The notes under the pieces: model-generated | Told to the model about the DNA's origin: nothing | Database searches by the model: none | The model's input: the letters and a program-made list of their open reading frames with translations, nothing else | Shown here: piece by piece, positions 34,369-48,300 of the stretch | How the letters are laid out: every line of letters begins with the position of its first letter | Numbering within the stretch: position 1 is the first letter of the stretch | From: Lathyrus oleraceus | Lineage: Eukaryota > Streptophyta > Magnoliopsida > Fabales > Fabaceae | Assembly: GCF_024323335.1 (NCBI RefSeq) | Contig: NC_066582.1 | Location: 92,934,944-92,998,943 of the forward strand | DNA length: 64,000 bases | Direction of reading: 5' to 3' | Made by a program: the position numbers and the translations under genes

Positions 34369-36627
34369 CGTCATGAATTTACCACTACATTCGTGACATA
34401 TAATTGTCATGCATTTTTCTTTGATGAGGTTCAGCTGATCAAGTCTCGCTTGAATCCATTCAGCTACATCCAATTTGACGTCATTCAAAATCCTCAAAGT
34501 GGGGATCTCTACTTCGATAGGGAGCATTGCTTCCATAATGTAAAGCAGGGAGAAGTGGGTTTCCCCAGTCGAGGTTCGTATCGACGTACGGTAGCTATGC
34601 AAAGTGAATGGTAGAATCTCGTGCCAATCCTTATATATCTTCACCATTTTGTGAATAATTTTCTTTTTGTTCTTGTTGGTTGCTTCCACTGCGTTCTTCA
34701 TCTTTGGGCGATGATTTGTGATGTTCAATCTTGAAACTCTTACACAACTCCTTCATCATATTTGAATTATGATTTGAACCATTATCGGTAATGCTTTTGT
34801 TGGGAATACCATAATGGTAGATAATGTCTCTTTTTAGAAAGCGAGCCACCGGTTTTTTGGTGACGTTTGCATACGACGCAACTTCTACCCATTTGGTAAA
34901 GTAGTCAATAGCTATAAGGATTTACCGATGCCCATTCAAAGCGGTTGGCTCAATACGATCGATCACGTCAATGCCCCACATAGCAAACGGACAAGGAGAT
35001 GAGATGACGTTCAAAGGCATTAGAGGCGTATGTATTCTATCAGCATAGATTTAGAACTTGTGGCACATTTGCACATGACTGAAATAGTCAAATTCCATTG
35101 TCCGCCAATAGTATCCTGCATTGAGGAGTTTACTTGACATTAAATACCCACTTGAATGTGTTCCAAAGGAACCTTCATGCACATTTGTTATTATCTGGCT
35201 TGTTTCATGTTTATCCACGAATCTGAGCAGGACCGAATCATAACTCTGCTTTAAAGCACATCTCCACTTAAGAAGAACTTGGATGAGGGCTTTCTCAGAG
35301 CCTTGTTCCTCGGTTGCCAAGCAGTATGCAGGCTCATCCATGTCCTAAATATGGATAGAAGGAGCTTGATTCTTCCATTTGACCTTGGACATGGATGTTA
35401 AAGTAGCAAGATCATCTCCTAATTGATTTTCCTCCCTTGGAATATGATGAGAAGTGATTTCATCAAAGTAGGAAATCAATTTCATGATGTGTTATTTGTA
35501 AGGAATCGGCTTGTGATCACGAATTTCCCAGTCTCCCAGTACTTAACTAACAATGAGAGGTGAGTCTCTATGTACCTCAAGGATTTTGATCCTTAAGTCG
35601 ATAGATGCTTCTATACCGAAGATGCATGCTTCATATTCTTCCATATTGTTGGTGCAGTCGAAACATAATCTTACGTTAAACGGAATATGAAATCTTGTTG
35701 GTGAATTGATTATTGCACCTATTCTGTGGCCTTAGGCATTGGAAGCATCATCAAACATGAGCGTCCATCGCGATCCTAGTTCGGGTCCTTCCTCAGAGCC
35801 AGGAATATTGCATTCTCTTATGAACAAAATATCTTCATCGGGAAAATCAATCCTCATAGGTTTGACAATCTTCCACTGGTTGATGTGTCAAATAGTTAGA
35901 TATCACACTACCTTTAATGGCTTTCTGCGTGACGTACTAAATGTCGTATTCGGTCAAAACCATTTGCTAACGGGAAACTCTTCTGGTCAGAGAAGGTTTC
36001 TCGAAGATGTACTTGATCTGATCCATTTTGGAGATCACAACGTGGTATGAGTCAAAATGTACTGCCTCAATCGTTTGGTAGCCCAGGCAATGGCACAACA
36101 AGTCTTCTCTAGCAATGAATACCTTGATTCACAATCAGTAAACTTCTTGCTTAGGTAGTAGATGTCGTGCTCTTTTCTACCTAATTCGTCATGCTGACCA
36201 AGGACACCGCCCATGGAGTCTTCCCGGACTATCAAGTACATGATAAGAGGCTTCCCTTATGCCTGAGGCATCAAGATGGGTGGTTCTTGAAGATACTGTT
36301 TTATCCTCTCAAAGGCTCTTAGGCAGTTCTCATTTCACTCGATGACTTGATCCTTTCAAAGGAGCTTAAAGATATGCTTGAATGTGGCTGTCAGGTGTGA
36401 TATGAACCTAGCTATGTAGTTCAATCGTCCTAGAAAACCACGAAACTCCTTTTAAGTTCTCGGTGCAGGCATACTTTGTATGGGTTTGACCTTGTCTGGA
36501 TCGACTTCGATGCCATGTTGGCTCACAATAAAACCTAGCAACTTGCCAGATAATGCACTTATTGGGATTAAGTCTTAAATATGAATTTCCTCAATCTTAC
36601 AAAAAACTTTTGTAAATGAATGAGGTG
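34369..36627 (-). pseudogene. Ogre F pol remnant (integrase, RNase H, RT connection)
   Basis: Decayed minus-strand pol. Integrase C-terminal half (34390-34730; motif MEAMLPIEVEIPTL) and catalytic-core pieces (ITDNGSNH near 34790). RNase H/integrase-zinc region pieces (35051-35341). Gypsy RNase H (36035-36241; QHDELGRKEHDIYYLSKKF). RT connection to about 36627 (LRK, then NPNK with frameshifts). Many stops and frame changes; the oldest layer of the left nest. It is cut on the left inside MCHGQ by the C LTR end. Confidence 0.8.
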
Positions 36628-37693
36628 TGTCATATCCTAAAATTCACCATACCCTTCACAATGTTCATCTAGATTATTGACCCTAATCAATTGTATATCC
36701 TCATAAGCATTCATTTCATCTGCATAAGTATGGTTCAACACAAGAGGACAAGTGACTTGGTTCATGGCTTTGTGTTTGCACCTGGTGGAAATTAGGGTTT
36801 CTCAACAACTTGACGTGGCTCAATCATTCAAAGCCTAACTTGGAGATAGCTCTTGATGCTTGTGCATTGTGCATATCCTTGGCTTCTAGAGGAAGCAAAA
36901 CCCTGATTTAGGGGTCCTCACTTGACCATGGCTCCATAAACCCTAATCATGTCCAACACCCATTGTGTGGCCTTCTAACCTTAATTTCAACTGATCCATC
37001 ATCATTCATAGTGCTTGATTATCTTGCTTAGTCAAATGGCATTCAACAACCTTTGGTCATGGTCCATTTTTGTGGACCCTCTTGGTTTTGAACCCCAGTT
37101 TCATGGTTCCCTTCATCTTGTCTATGTACATCGGTTTGAGCCCAAGTACATGACCCTATAACTTTCATCCATTATTCCATAAAATTTGTTCAGGTTATTT
37201 CAAATGCCAAGTCCATGCCTTATTTGGTTTCATTTGGTCAATGTTATTCAAGTCCACTCCATGTCATTGTCATTTCCATTGGTAATTGGTCCATGAATCT
37301 CTGGTTAGGTCCTAATTCATTATGCCTCTTGATCCTTGCTAAGATATTTGTTTCATGCTTGTCATTGTTCATTCAAGTTGTGATTATGTCCATTGATTCA
37401 TGTTAATGATTCATTCATTTCAAGTGCCAATCCATTTCAAGTCATGATTTTATCCAAGTTACAAGTCATATTCAATTCATGTCCAAGTCATTTATTCAAC
37501 AAGTTCATCAATGCATCAATTCATCCATTTGAATCAATCACAAGTATCATAGTCATACAAATTTCAATGTTCATGTACAAGCCTCAAATTCATTCACTTC
37601 AAGAATCAAGATCAATTCAAATGTATAAGGAAATGACACTCATTACATAATCATAAGTATTCCTTACATGAAAAAAATACAAAAAAGTGTGAG

Positions 37694-37753
37694 TTGACCA
37701 ATAGTTGACTTTGGTCAATGGTTGACTTTTTGGTCAACTTTGACCAAAGTCAA
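37694..37753. promoter_or_regulatory. Cluster of seven TTGAC (W-box core) sites
   Basis: TTGAC on the plus strand at 37694, 37705, 37722 and 37740; on the minus strand at 37714, 37733 and 37749. TTGGTCAA/TTGACCAA at 37731-37748 forms a near-perfect palindrome. TTGAC(C/T) is the WRKY binding core (established); activity here is inferred. Confidence 0.5.
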
Positions 37754-38434
37754 CCCAACCTTTTTCACCCTACATACCTAATCCCTTTCCTAATCTTCAA
37801 TCTTGGATCCTTATTCTTGAAGTGCCACTTGTACAAGTTGCTCCCAAAAAGCCATTCTTGATGTCATATAACTTTTGACCACTCACCATTGTTCATCCCA
37901 TATGCACATGACCTACAATAATGAACAATTTCATGATGAACCACCATGCCATAAACCAAGTCAGAACCACCTGCTACAAATACATAAACCAAGGCAAAGC
38001 ATGAAGTGAAACAAAGTCAGAATATGATCCATACTTGTAAACAAACCAAAATCCAAGACATTTTTCTAACCACTTCAAATACTATTCTTATTACATTTCA
38101 CTACACCTTCATACGTAACCAAATTCCAGAAAAATTCCAAACCATGAACCAAATTACATACATAAGGCTTACACAACTACAAACTATGTCATTAATTCAC
38201 ATTCAAACTTCAAAGCTAAAAATTCACAACAGAAAAATCATAGCAAAAATCAAGCTCCAATATCCAAGACTATAACCTATTGGTGTACATAAGGTGTCCT
38301 AAGAAGTTCCAAAACAACCACATAAAAATCAAGGCAATAACATACCAAGTGACCCATAAGGGAGCTATAGCAGTCCAAGAATCTGCAGCAATATGAACAA
38401 AGCAAACCTAACACACCCTGCAACATTCGCAGTC

Positions 38435-38508
38435 CAGCATAAACCAACATGTTCCCAGCATAAACCAACATGTTCCCAGCATAAACAAACATGTTCCCTG
38501 CATAAACC
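38435..38508. repeat. 21-bp tandem repeat, about 3.5 copies
   Basis: Unit AGCATAAACCAACATGTTCCC repeated with few changes, the last copy diverged. Confidence 0.9.
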
Positions 38509-40639
38509 AAATCAAAGGATCATAAACTATGATTCATAAAATGACCTGCGCAACTCAGCCCCAAACTTGCAATGCAGTTCATCCAGTCAGCACATAACGG
38601 TCCAAGCAATTCATAGTCCAAGCCAACTTTCATAGAAGTAATTGCAAGCACAAGTTGTTGACAACAATGTTCATACAAACACACTTATTCAATTATTAAC
38701 CAACATTCATAACAACATGTAAACTCATTGAACTGGATTGGGTTAAACTAAATCAATTAATGTCACAATTTCATTCAAGCAACCAAAACCAGTTAACTGT
38801 TTCAAGCAGGTCCGATTTGAATTAATTCCATTTAATTAACAGTTATGCATCATAACATAAGTGAAAACAGATTAACAGAAATCAAACCATCAAATTCTAA
38901 CTAACTTAAATTACTGACTAACTCACATCTCATAACAGAATGAGTATCCAATTCCTATTTTAACCTCACTCTTTCCATTCTATAAGTTGATCACTCACCA
39001 CACATGCATTGGTGTGACACATAGACCATTCAATTTCTCTCGATTCCCTCTCATTTTTTTCAATCTGCAAATCTCAATTCTTCTTCACACGTTTATTCTC
39101 TCTGCTAACTGAGTTAGTTCCTCGCTCGCACATCTTACACGAAATCAGAATTCATCTCTCAAACACTCACAATTCATCACTCATTTACTTTCATCTCACC
39201 GAGAACAACAACAATCGCAACAAATGGAGATTGAGCAGGAGGGAGAAGCAAGAGGTTGAAGAAGCAGAAGATTGAATAAGAGAATTGCAGAAAGAATTAC
39301 CTTGAGTGTCGCCAAGGAGCCTCCGTGTCGGGATGCCATCTGGTACGCTTTAACTTTATTGCAAGTCAATTATTCTTCACTGTGTCGCCGTGCCAAAATC
39401 GATTTGGACTGTTTTTGAGGCTTGCGCGAATTCATGCGTGAAGGTGATGATTGACTAACTCAGATTCGAAGATTGAGCTCACGTTTTATTCCGGATTTAG
39501 GATGTAGATTCGTGTTCGTCTTTGCACCTTTTTGGATTCATCTCGTGTTGAACTTAGGGTGCGGACTCTTAATGTGGTGTGGATATCTTTCTAAAACATG
39601 AATGACTGATATGATTTTCGCAGCCATGGATGAGGTTTTGGTGTCCGCTGATTGTTGTAGGATTGGGCCTAGAAGGCTTTTGGCCCGTGCAACTACATTT
39701 CTTTCCATTTCTTTTTACTATTTTCTATTCTTTTGATTTTTGTATCTTTTTAAATCATTTCAAATTTAATTTGTGTCATATGTTTTTAATATTTAATCTC
39801 TTTCATTATATTGCATGAATTTTAACATTCTTATTATTTTTGCAATTTTTTTTAGAGGTTTGATTTGTAGTTTCATTTCTCTTTGCAAGTTTGATGGATC
39901 CATGACTATTAACATCTAATCATTTACTAGTATTTCTTTTCACTTTATCTTGATGGTTTGATTGATAAGTTTTCCACACTTCAAATCATTGATAGATTTA
40001 TATTGTGGTTGATTTAATCTTCTTTGATTCAAACTTGTTGATAAACGATCATTGAATCATTTTTGATACTTTGAATCATTGATAGGTTGTCCCTTAATGC
40101 GCCATATTTTGAGTCCTTTGATTTGTGTATATATAATCTCAAGTAACCAGTCCTTTGTAAATTGACTTCTAACATCTAACTTCTAATATTTATATTACGC
40201 ATCTGTTTTTCGCCAACAATCTCTAGCCTTTCTATCTGAGGTTTACTTCCAGGACCGGCTACAAAGTCCTAGACTTGATGTTGAGTATATGACTATTTCA
40301 TTGGTAAAGTGTTTGGAAAATTTAAGCGTAGTAAATGTAACATTTTGCAAGTTATAAATGCAGTAAAGTAATGTAATAAAGTACAAAAGTCTGATCGAAA
40401 TGAAAAAAATAAATAAACAAAGACAATTTGGAAAGTTAAATGACTTGTAAGTATAAATGAAAGCAAAAGTACATTTATGTAGGGAGATGACTCTTTTCTC
40501 GTAAACGTTTTGGTACTTCAAGTATACTCCTACTGCAATGCAAAAAAAAGACACCCTTGAAATGTTCATTAGAATTTGTTTAAATACTAGTAGAAAGTAA
40601 CCGTTGGGAGGTTACGACCCATGTATGAGATGACACGTG

Positions 40640-43600
40640 TGTAGTGGGAAATTCATGATCATCAAGCTATTGACAAGCTAGAAATCAATTAACAAGAGTC
40701 GCCACCACGCTTTTAATGTTTCCAAGGAAAAAGGGAAAAAGTACGAACAAAACCCAAATAGTAAGAAGTTTTCAAATAAAAACTAATAAAAGTCAGAGAT
40801 CACAGGTAAGAGGGTTTGTTACACAGAGGGAAGGTGTTAGCACCCAAAGTGTCCTAGGTACTCCTAGGGAGCCCTTTTTGTGTGCATATGTACTTGGCAT
40901 AAAGTGATGTTTACAAAATAGAATGGGGGGATGTGTAAAGAATTGATTAATTATATTTTTGTGTTTGACAAGACCTTCAGTCTTGTGCCTACGTACCAAC
41001 ATAAAAATGAGGGATCAAAACCTCGTAGTTCGTGCTAGAAATTTCAAAGTGAGTATGTTGGTTTTAACAAAAATTAAATTTGAAAGGCATAAAGGCCTAA
41101 AATATTTTGAATGAGTTAGTTCTTTTTTTGGCTTTTTGAAAGTTTAAGTCAAGTATAGTTAAGTTCATTTACAAGTTTGATTTAAGAAAATAAGTTTGAA
41201 AATGCAATGGCATAAGGCCAAAGTTTCTACCTTTGCAAAAGTGGTCAAAGTTTAGAACAAAAGTAGTTCACACAAATAAGGTTTTGAAAATGGAGGGAGA
41301 GATTTTGAAATTAAAGAAATGGGGATAAGATGAAGAGACTATCCTATGTACAAAAATTTAAAAGTTTAAATTTGAAAAGATCTGACCAAATGGGTAGCAA
41401 TCCAATAGACAAGTATGTCAATAGAAACCCAAAATTTCCTTGGACTTTTTAGAATTACGCAACACACAAATGCACAATTATACCAATCTTGAATAGCAAA
41501 GGCATCAAATAAAGATGGTCTCATCCAAGCTTATCCACTTCATGATCTTCCTCAAAATAGCCCATGTAGCAAATGAATTCCTCAAGTCACAGGTTCAACA
41601 TAACAACTAAATAATGATCAATGTTGCAGATGAACTGGAGAGAACTTGAATGATGTATCAGAGGAATTCAAACTTGCAAGTTCTTGGTTCTTCAACAAAT
41701 TGGCATTGGCTAAGTCCATTAGCAAAGGAATGTTGCCTAAGTTCTAAGTCCAATTGGGGCAAGATCAAAACAACAGTCCACTCAAATGTCTTTTAGGGTT
41801 TTTGTTATTATTATGTGCATTAATAGTCAAAGACCAATCAAACAAATAAAGCAACAAAGTATATCACACAATATGGTCCAAGTGGACAAAGTGAAAATTG
41901 CATAAACATAAACAATTAGAATGATATGTGTAATGACAAATATAATAGAACAATAAAACTAAATTGCATTAAAAGTAAAAGCTTGAAAGTAAAAGTTAAT
42001 GGTTAGTAAGTTAGTAGTTTGTTTTGTTTTGCCTTTTTTTTTATTTTAAGACATTCTTTGGAGAACACTCAACCCACTTGCCACAAGCATGGATCCTTGA
42101 ACCAAAACATCTTCCAAATGAAGGAAAGAAGGCCAAGTTTCCACACAATACCATGGAAGATGGGAGACTTACAATCTCACTAACAAGAATGTTTATGCCT
42201 TTTATGTCAAAAAATTCGCACTATGTTAAGAAATTGTAATTGTACTTATGTATAAGTCACAACTATTTGAGGCGGGCAATAAACTTTTGGTGTTAATGCA
42301 TGTTCGAGACATAGTATTAAGAACTATGCTCATTAAACATACCACACACAAAAATATGCAAAAGGTGCTCATTAAGACTTTGAGATGTCATTGGCCAATT
42401 AAAATGAATGGATGAAGAAGGGGAATTAGATGAAGAGGGAAAGGGATGAATGAGATCACAAATTGGTCAAAGGAGGTCTTTTACCAAATTAATATTATTC
42501 ATTCATTTTGGGAGATGGAATGTACATTCCATAAATCCCCTAAATCCAATAATATTAACTTGACAAAGTCAAATCAACCTTGACTAAGGCCCAACAACAA
42601 ATGAGAAGCTCAAATAAGTCAATCCAAATGGTCAACAAAATTAAAATGGCATTTATTCAATTAAAAATATTAAAATAATGCATTAAATTCAAATATGTTT
42701 TGTCCAAATCCTAAAATCACATCAAAACACCAAATAAATGGCCATGTGATTTATCATAGGTCAAACAAGGTCAAAGTACCTTGGATAAAAAATTTCATAA
42801 TTTTTGGACACTTAAAAATATTTTTAAACAATTAAAAACAAATGAAAAATCAATTAATTCATGAAAAATATTAATAATGATCCAAAAAATATTTTTAATT
42901 CAAAATATGAAAGAGAAAAATATTTGAAATTTTTTGGTGAAATTCCCATATTTTTTGGATCAATATTAAATTTATTATGAATTATTGAAAAATATGGAAT
43001 TAAATGGAAATTCAGAAAATGCTAAAACACGTAGACCATCAGATCTCCCTCATTATTTGAGGTTGTAAATCTGATGATCCACAGCGCGCGTTCCACCAAT
43101 GTCCTAGTCAACTGCGTGGCAAACATGGTATTCACAAGGAACGGCTGGGATTATAACATGAAGCAAGGATCACACGGTTTAGACCAAAGACACCTCATCA
43201 CCTGAGCCAGAGCTCCGGTTGTCTTCTCCGGCGAGCTTCGTCGGACTGGTCATCATGAACCATCACCAAATTTTCAAACAGGGACATGATTTTAAAGAGA
43301 AAACATCACTGAGCACGAATATCACATCCATTTCTTCCAATTCCAACTATATTTAGAGATATGTGGAATTGAAAAATGAGGTTCATGATCTAAGTTGCTT
43401 CGATTTAGCCTCAAAATAACTCAAACACCTTGCCTACATTGGTAGGACTTCAGCGAACACAATAATCAAGAGAATTGAGCAAGAAACAAGGAGAATCAAA
43501 AAGATCAAATTTTCTGCAAATTACCTTCAATGGAGGTTTGAGCTTGCTAGATCTTGATCTGAATTGTGCTTTGCTTCACTTCAATTGCTTGCAGAAGAGG

Positions 43601-45293
43601 AATGGAATGGCTTAGAATCAATGGACTCCTGGAGAATTGAATTCCAAAACAGTGGAGATTCAAGCTCAAATTCAACTGAATTTTTCAAGTTTATCCTCTT
43701 AATATGAAGGGTTTTCTGTGGGGATTCAAAGCTGGCGCAGTGTGTGTGTGATTTTTGAGCATAAGGGCTTCAATTTATAGAGAATTCAAATGATATTTGC
43801 ACACTCTCTCAACTTTCCAATTTTGGCAAAATGATGCAAGCATGGTGTATGGGGCGCACATAGGCCCATGAAATGATTGTTTGAATGTCCAAAATGAAGT
43901 TTAGATGCTTTGGAGATGGATTGGATTGCAAGGCATTTGAGCATTGTCATTTGAAGTTTGAATCATGCCACATGATATCAGCATGTTTAAGCCATAGGCA
44001 ACCTATGCATTTCTCATCCAAAATGCATGAATTTGAGCTCTTTGGAAAGGCGAGATCAAGAGGAACAACTTTGGTGTTCAAAACTTTTTCATTTGGAGCT
44101 TGGAACTTGGAGATATTTGAGGTGGAAGTTTGGAAATATTTGACATATTGAAAATTTTCTAAGTGTCAAGCCATATGTCTCAATATTCCACCTTGCTTAA
44201 CTTTTTATAGGAGCTTCAAATGAGAAACGTGTCTTCATCAAAATTGTATCTCTCTCAAAGACCTTCAAAATAGTCACCAATTTCATGTCATTTGGATTTG
44301 AAATGATAGATTTATACATTTCTGAAGTTTGGCAAAATCACTTGATCAATAGTAAAGGTCAAAAGTGACCTATAATGTAGCCTCATATCACATGTTCAAA
44401 GAAGTTGAATTTGCTCCCACTCCAAACATAAAAGTTGAAGTAGACAAAATGAATTTGATTATAAAACTTGGAAATCTTTCATCTCAAACAAATTGAGCAA
44501 GTTATGGCCTTGGGAAATTGACTTTCAAATTAGGGTTTAAACAAAATGATTTATAATGTTTCAACATAGAAAATGGTTTTCGAAGAAAAACTAGCTCTAG
44601 GTCTCAACATTAAAGTTTTTTATAATGTAATTTAGAGTAAGTTTGCTCTTGGAATCATTTTCATATGGTGAAAATTGTAGGAGATAGGTCTAGGGAGACC
44701 CAGTTTTGATCAAATGAATTCATATGGCCAACCACAATCAACCAACTTCCTAACCTTCATTTCTCTTGACTTTCTTGGCTCATGGTAGATCACATATGTA
44801 TAAGATGATGAAATTTGAAGTTTCCCTTGAGAATTTTGACCAATAGGTGAGATAGCTTGTTGGAGAAGTTACTCAAGATACCTAGTCAAACTAAGGTTTC
44901 CAAGGCAAATCACCCTCAAACTCTTGAAGAAAACTTGACCAATATAACATGTAGAAGTAATTGGGATTCATATATGATGCTCATAACCATTCTTGAATCA
45001 ATTCTTGGTTGTGCTCTTTATTCATGAGGGTCTGAAACCCTAGATGTGATCAATGAATCAATGAGATCATGCCCTACCTACAAAAGAGTTAGATAGATAC
45101 AAAGACATATTTTTGGTATTTTGGTTAGTGAAATGATAAAATACAAGTATAATATAATCACAAAGTGCTTGGTGATATCTCCTAAAACAAACCCAATGAA
45201 GGAGGGGTAAGGAGGATGCCAAGGTATGATCCAAATGTTAATGCTTATGATGGAAATGCATGAGGGATCTTAGGGTCAAAATTAGGGTCTTAC
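40640..45293 (-). repeat. Ogre D 3' LTR
   Basis: 4654 bp, a usual Ogre LTR size, with plus-strand ends TGTAGTGG and GGGTCTTACA. The first 250 bp match C (inverted); 42003-45293 match B. Minus-strand TATAAATTG at about 43771-43779. No coding sequence. Confidence 0.9.
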
Positions 45294-45309
45294 AGCTGCC
45301 CCTATTTTA
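45294..45309 (-). other. Ogre D polypurine tract
   Basis: The minus strand reads TAAAATAGGGGCAGC directly before the 3' LTR, parallel to Ogre A. Confidence 0.75.
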
Positions 45310-48300
45310 GGATATTCTAACTGAGGAGATGATGGTTAAAACCTTCGGCTCGACTCAGTAGAATGGGCTTAAATAACAACATAGAGAAAAAAAATTTGGT
45401 CCCTAAGAGACCTCATGATGCATATGACATGAATGCAAAACTTAATGCTCTGTGGGGAAATATTGCCACAAAGGAAAAGAAATCAGAGGGACCGAAAGTC
45501 CACAGGAGTATAACATATTCTGTAAGGAAAACTCACTGGGGAGATAGAGGCTATGGAGGATAAAAAGGAGTTATGTGTAGGCCAGACTACGACTTAAAAC
45601 TACTGGGAAACTAGAGGGATTCCACAAAATGGAAAGACTCAGCCGGGGAAACAACAACATCTGTAGGGGAAACGAGTAAGTCAGGGTAAAACTGAAGTAC
45701 TCGACTCACGCAGGGGAAAAACGATTTCACTAAGGAAATGCGCACTCAACTCAACTGGGGAGAAATGAACTTCAATACAGGAAGAGTAGACATCTATTAT
45801 CTACTACCTGTTACTGGGTAAAGAGATAATAAAGATCTGACAGAGAGAACATCCATCATCGGTCAGGATGAACATATCAAGGATGACTCGCTTAGGATTC
45901 CAGAAGAGGAAATTCATTACCAGTTACGGGGTAAGAACAACCTTGCTGGGCAAAACTATGGAAAATAGGATTTACAACTACCGTTACTGGGCAGAAGACC
46001 AATGGTGAGAGTATCCGTCATCGTTTAGGATGAACATATCAAGGATAAACTCGACAGGGAAGAAAATTCGCCATCTGCTAGGATGAACATATCAAGGATA
46101 GACTTGCCTAGGAAATGTCAAGGAGGATATCTGTCATCGGTTGAGATGAACATATCAAGGATATACCAACCGAACAAAAGGGGTAGGAATTACATCTATC
46201 GAAATCTGAATAGAAAACCGTCGGAGAGAGAATCCGTCATTGGTTAGGATGAACATATCAAGGATTATCTTTGCGAGGGGACAAAGAAGGATTTACAACT
46301 ACCGGTTACTGGGTAGAAGACCAATCAAAGAGAAAATCCGTCACCGATTAAGATGAACATATCAAGGATAGACTCTGAAAAGGGGATCAAAAATAGGGAT
46401 TACATATATCGGTTACTGGATAGAATACCAACAAAGAGAAAATCCGTCACTGGTTAAAATGAACATATCAAGGATAGACTCCGCTTAGAGGAAAAAGTAG
46501 GATTTACAACTACAGATTACTGGGTAGAAGACCACAAGGAGAAGAAAACCCGTCATCGGTTAAGATGAAAATATCAAGGATTAACTCTTTGAGGAACAAA
46601 ATAGGGATTACAACTACCTTTTTACTAGGTAGAATACCAAAAGTGAGAATATCAGTCACTGGTTAAAGTGAACATATCAAGGATAGACTCCTGCGGGGGA
46701 AGGAAAGATATCTGTCATGGGTTAAGATGAACATATCAAGGATATATTTGCTAGGGACCCCACTGAGGAGAAAAAGGGTACTTTTGTCGGGTATTGGGCA
46801 AGGAGTAACAAACTGCAAACTAAGAAGAATATTACCAGTTACTAGGTAATAGACTCTTAGGGGACCAAAAATATCTATCTAGGTAAGAGCTAGAAAGAAA
46901 CGGTCAATCAAGACTCAACCCAATGAGGACATAACTCAAGAGGAGTAACTCCATCCAGAAGATTCACTGGAGAGGAAACTGAAATAACAACCATCCATGA
47001 GGAAACAAACTCGGTGGGGAAACAGAGAAAAGTTAAAGTCTTTCTGCTTAAGGGGCTAACACTCTACAATTGAAGGAGGGCAGACACCAGATTTGGTATG
47101 GGGATAAAGTACCACCATAATAGAGAATGAGAATCTCAAAAAAATCAAATATGAAGATGCAGGATATGCAAATTATGAAATTATATGTATATGTGTATAT
47201 GATGATTATGCTGACAAAACGATCACAAAGGATACAAAGGTGTCGCAAAGAAATTGAACCACCGGTACAATCCTCGGTCAATCCACAAAATATGGAGACA
47301 ACCGTCGGAGAACAGAGAGATCACCATCCCAAAGGGTCAACCTTAGCTGAGGATGGAGGAGATCTTTTGCGGATAGAACATCCAAATCTATGGGGAGTTT
47401 TAGGTTAACACCATAAAAATGGGAGACAGCCCTACAGAGAAAATAATCAACAAAAGTTGCTCAAAAACAAGGAGGAAACTCTGACTGGGAGCAAATATCA
47501 ATGGCGATTGGTGGGGACACCAAAACAAACTGGGGAAGATCAACCAACTCTGAAGATCAACCCTGCTGAGGAGATACGAACTTTGCTAGGGATGTAAAAA
47601 CTCCGCTGGGGAAGGTAGAAACTCTGATGGGGACGGCGGAAATTCTGTCGGGGAAAACAACACGCCACAGGGTATCTGAATCAACCAACTCAGCTGGAGA
47701 CAAAGAAAGAAGCTCCACTGGGGATCAAACACTCCACCGAGGAAATGAATCAACATCATCGTCTAAGGATACCAAAATGGTTAACTGCTTGGGGAACCTC
47801 CGATGCTTCGCACTTAAGAACTTGCTATCCATTGAAATGTTGTTGATATTCCTTTTACTTCCTTTGGAAAAATTCTTGCTTTTATATATTTAATAAAACT
47901 TAATTTTGATTAAAAATTTAATTTCAAAATTATCATAATAAAATTTAAAAGTATAGGCTGAAGTAAATAAGAGTAGAAACAATTTGAATAAAGGCTCAAC
48001 TTTATTTAATAGAATGATAGTTTGTAAATGACAAGACTCCATAGATTTTACAAAGTTGAAAATGGTAATTTTCATGAAAAAGGGTTACATTGAATACAAA
48101 TGATCCTTAATCCCTCTATCAAATCTTGATATCCATTGTGCTCTTAATCGCTACTGGGGTGATAAACTGATGTCAACCCTTGTGATCAAACAAGTCTTCA
48201 AAATCACCGAAGATTAGCAGAATGCAGTTACTTGCCATAGTCCCTAATTTTTGCATAAGTTTCCCCAAGGTGGGGTACTCAACTTATCGGGAAATTCTTT

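Larger units (their letters stand above)
36628..40639. other. Unassigned non-coding DNA, LTR-like
   Basis: 4 kb without coding sequence that I can recognise. It begins TGTCATATCCTAAAATTC directly where the F pol homology stops, as an inserted LTR would. Its layout recalls plus-strand Ogre LTR E: TTGAC boxes, a CATAACTTTTGA-type block (37866), a weak TATA (38980-38987), then a pyrimidine-rich stretch (39030-39180). I could not find its other end or a target-site duplication. 40240-40639 looks different again and is unidentified. Confidence 0.4.

Noticed and set aside
39180..39330. Host exon suggested by ATGGAGATTGAGCAGGAGG
   Set aside because: The frame closes after about ten codons and surrounding sequence is LTR-like.
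40240..40569. 108-codon minus-strand frame at 40243-40569
   Set aside because: AT-rich, Phe/Ile/Tyr-heavy composition with no motif; likely chance.
45869..46745. CRISPR-like array of short repeats
   Set aside because: Spacing is irregular (50-150 bp), units degenerate, eukaryotic context, no cas genes; it is a retroelement 3' region.
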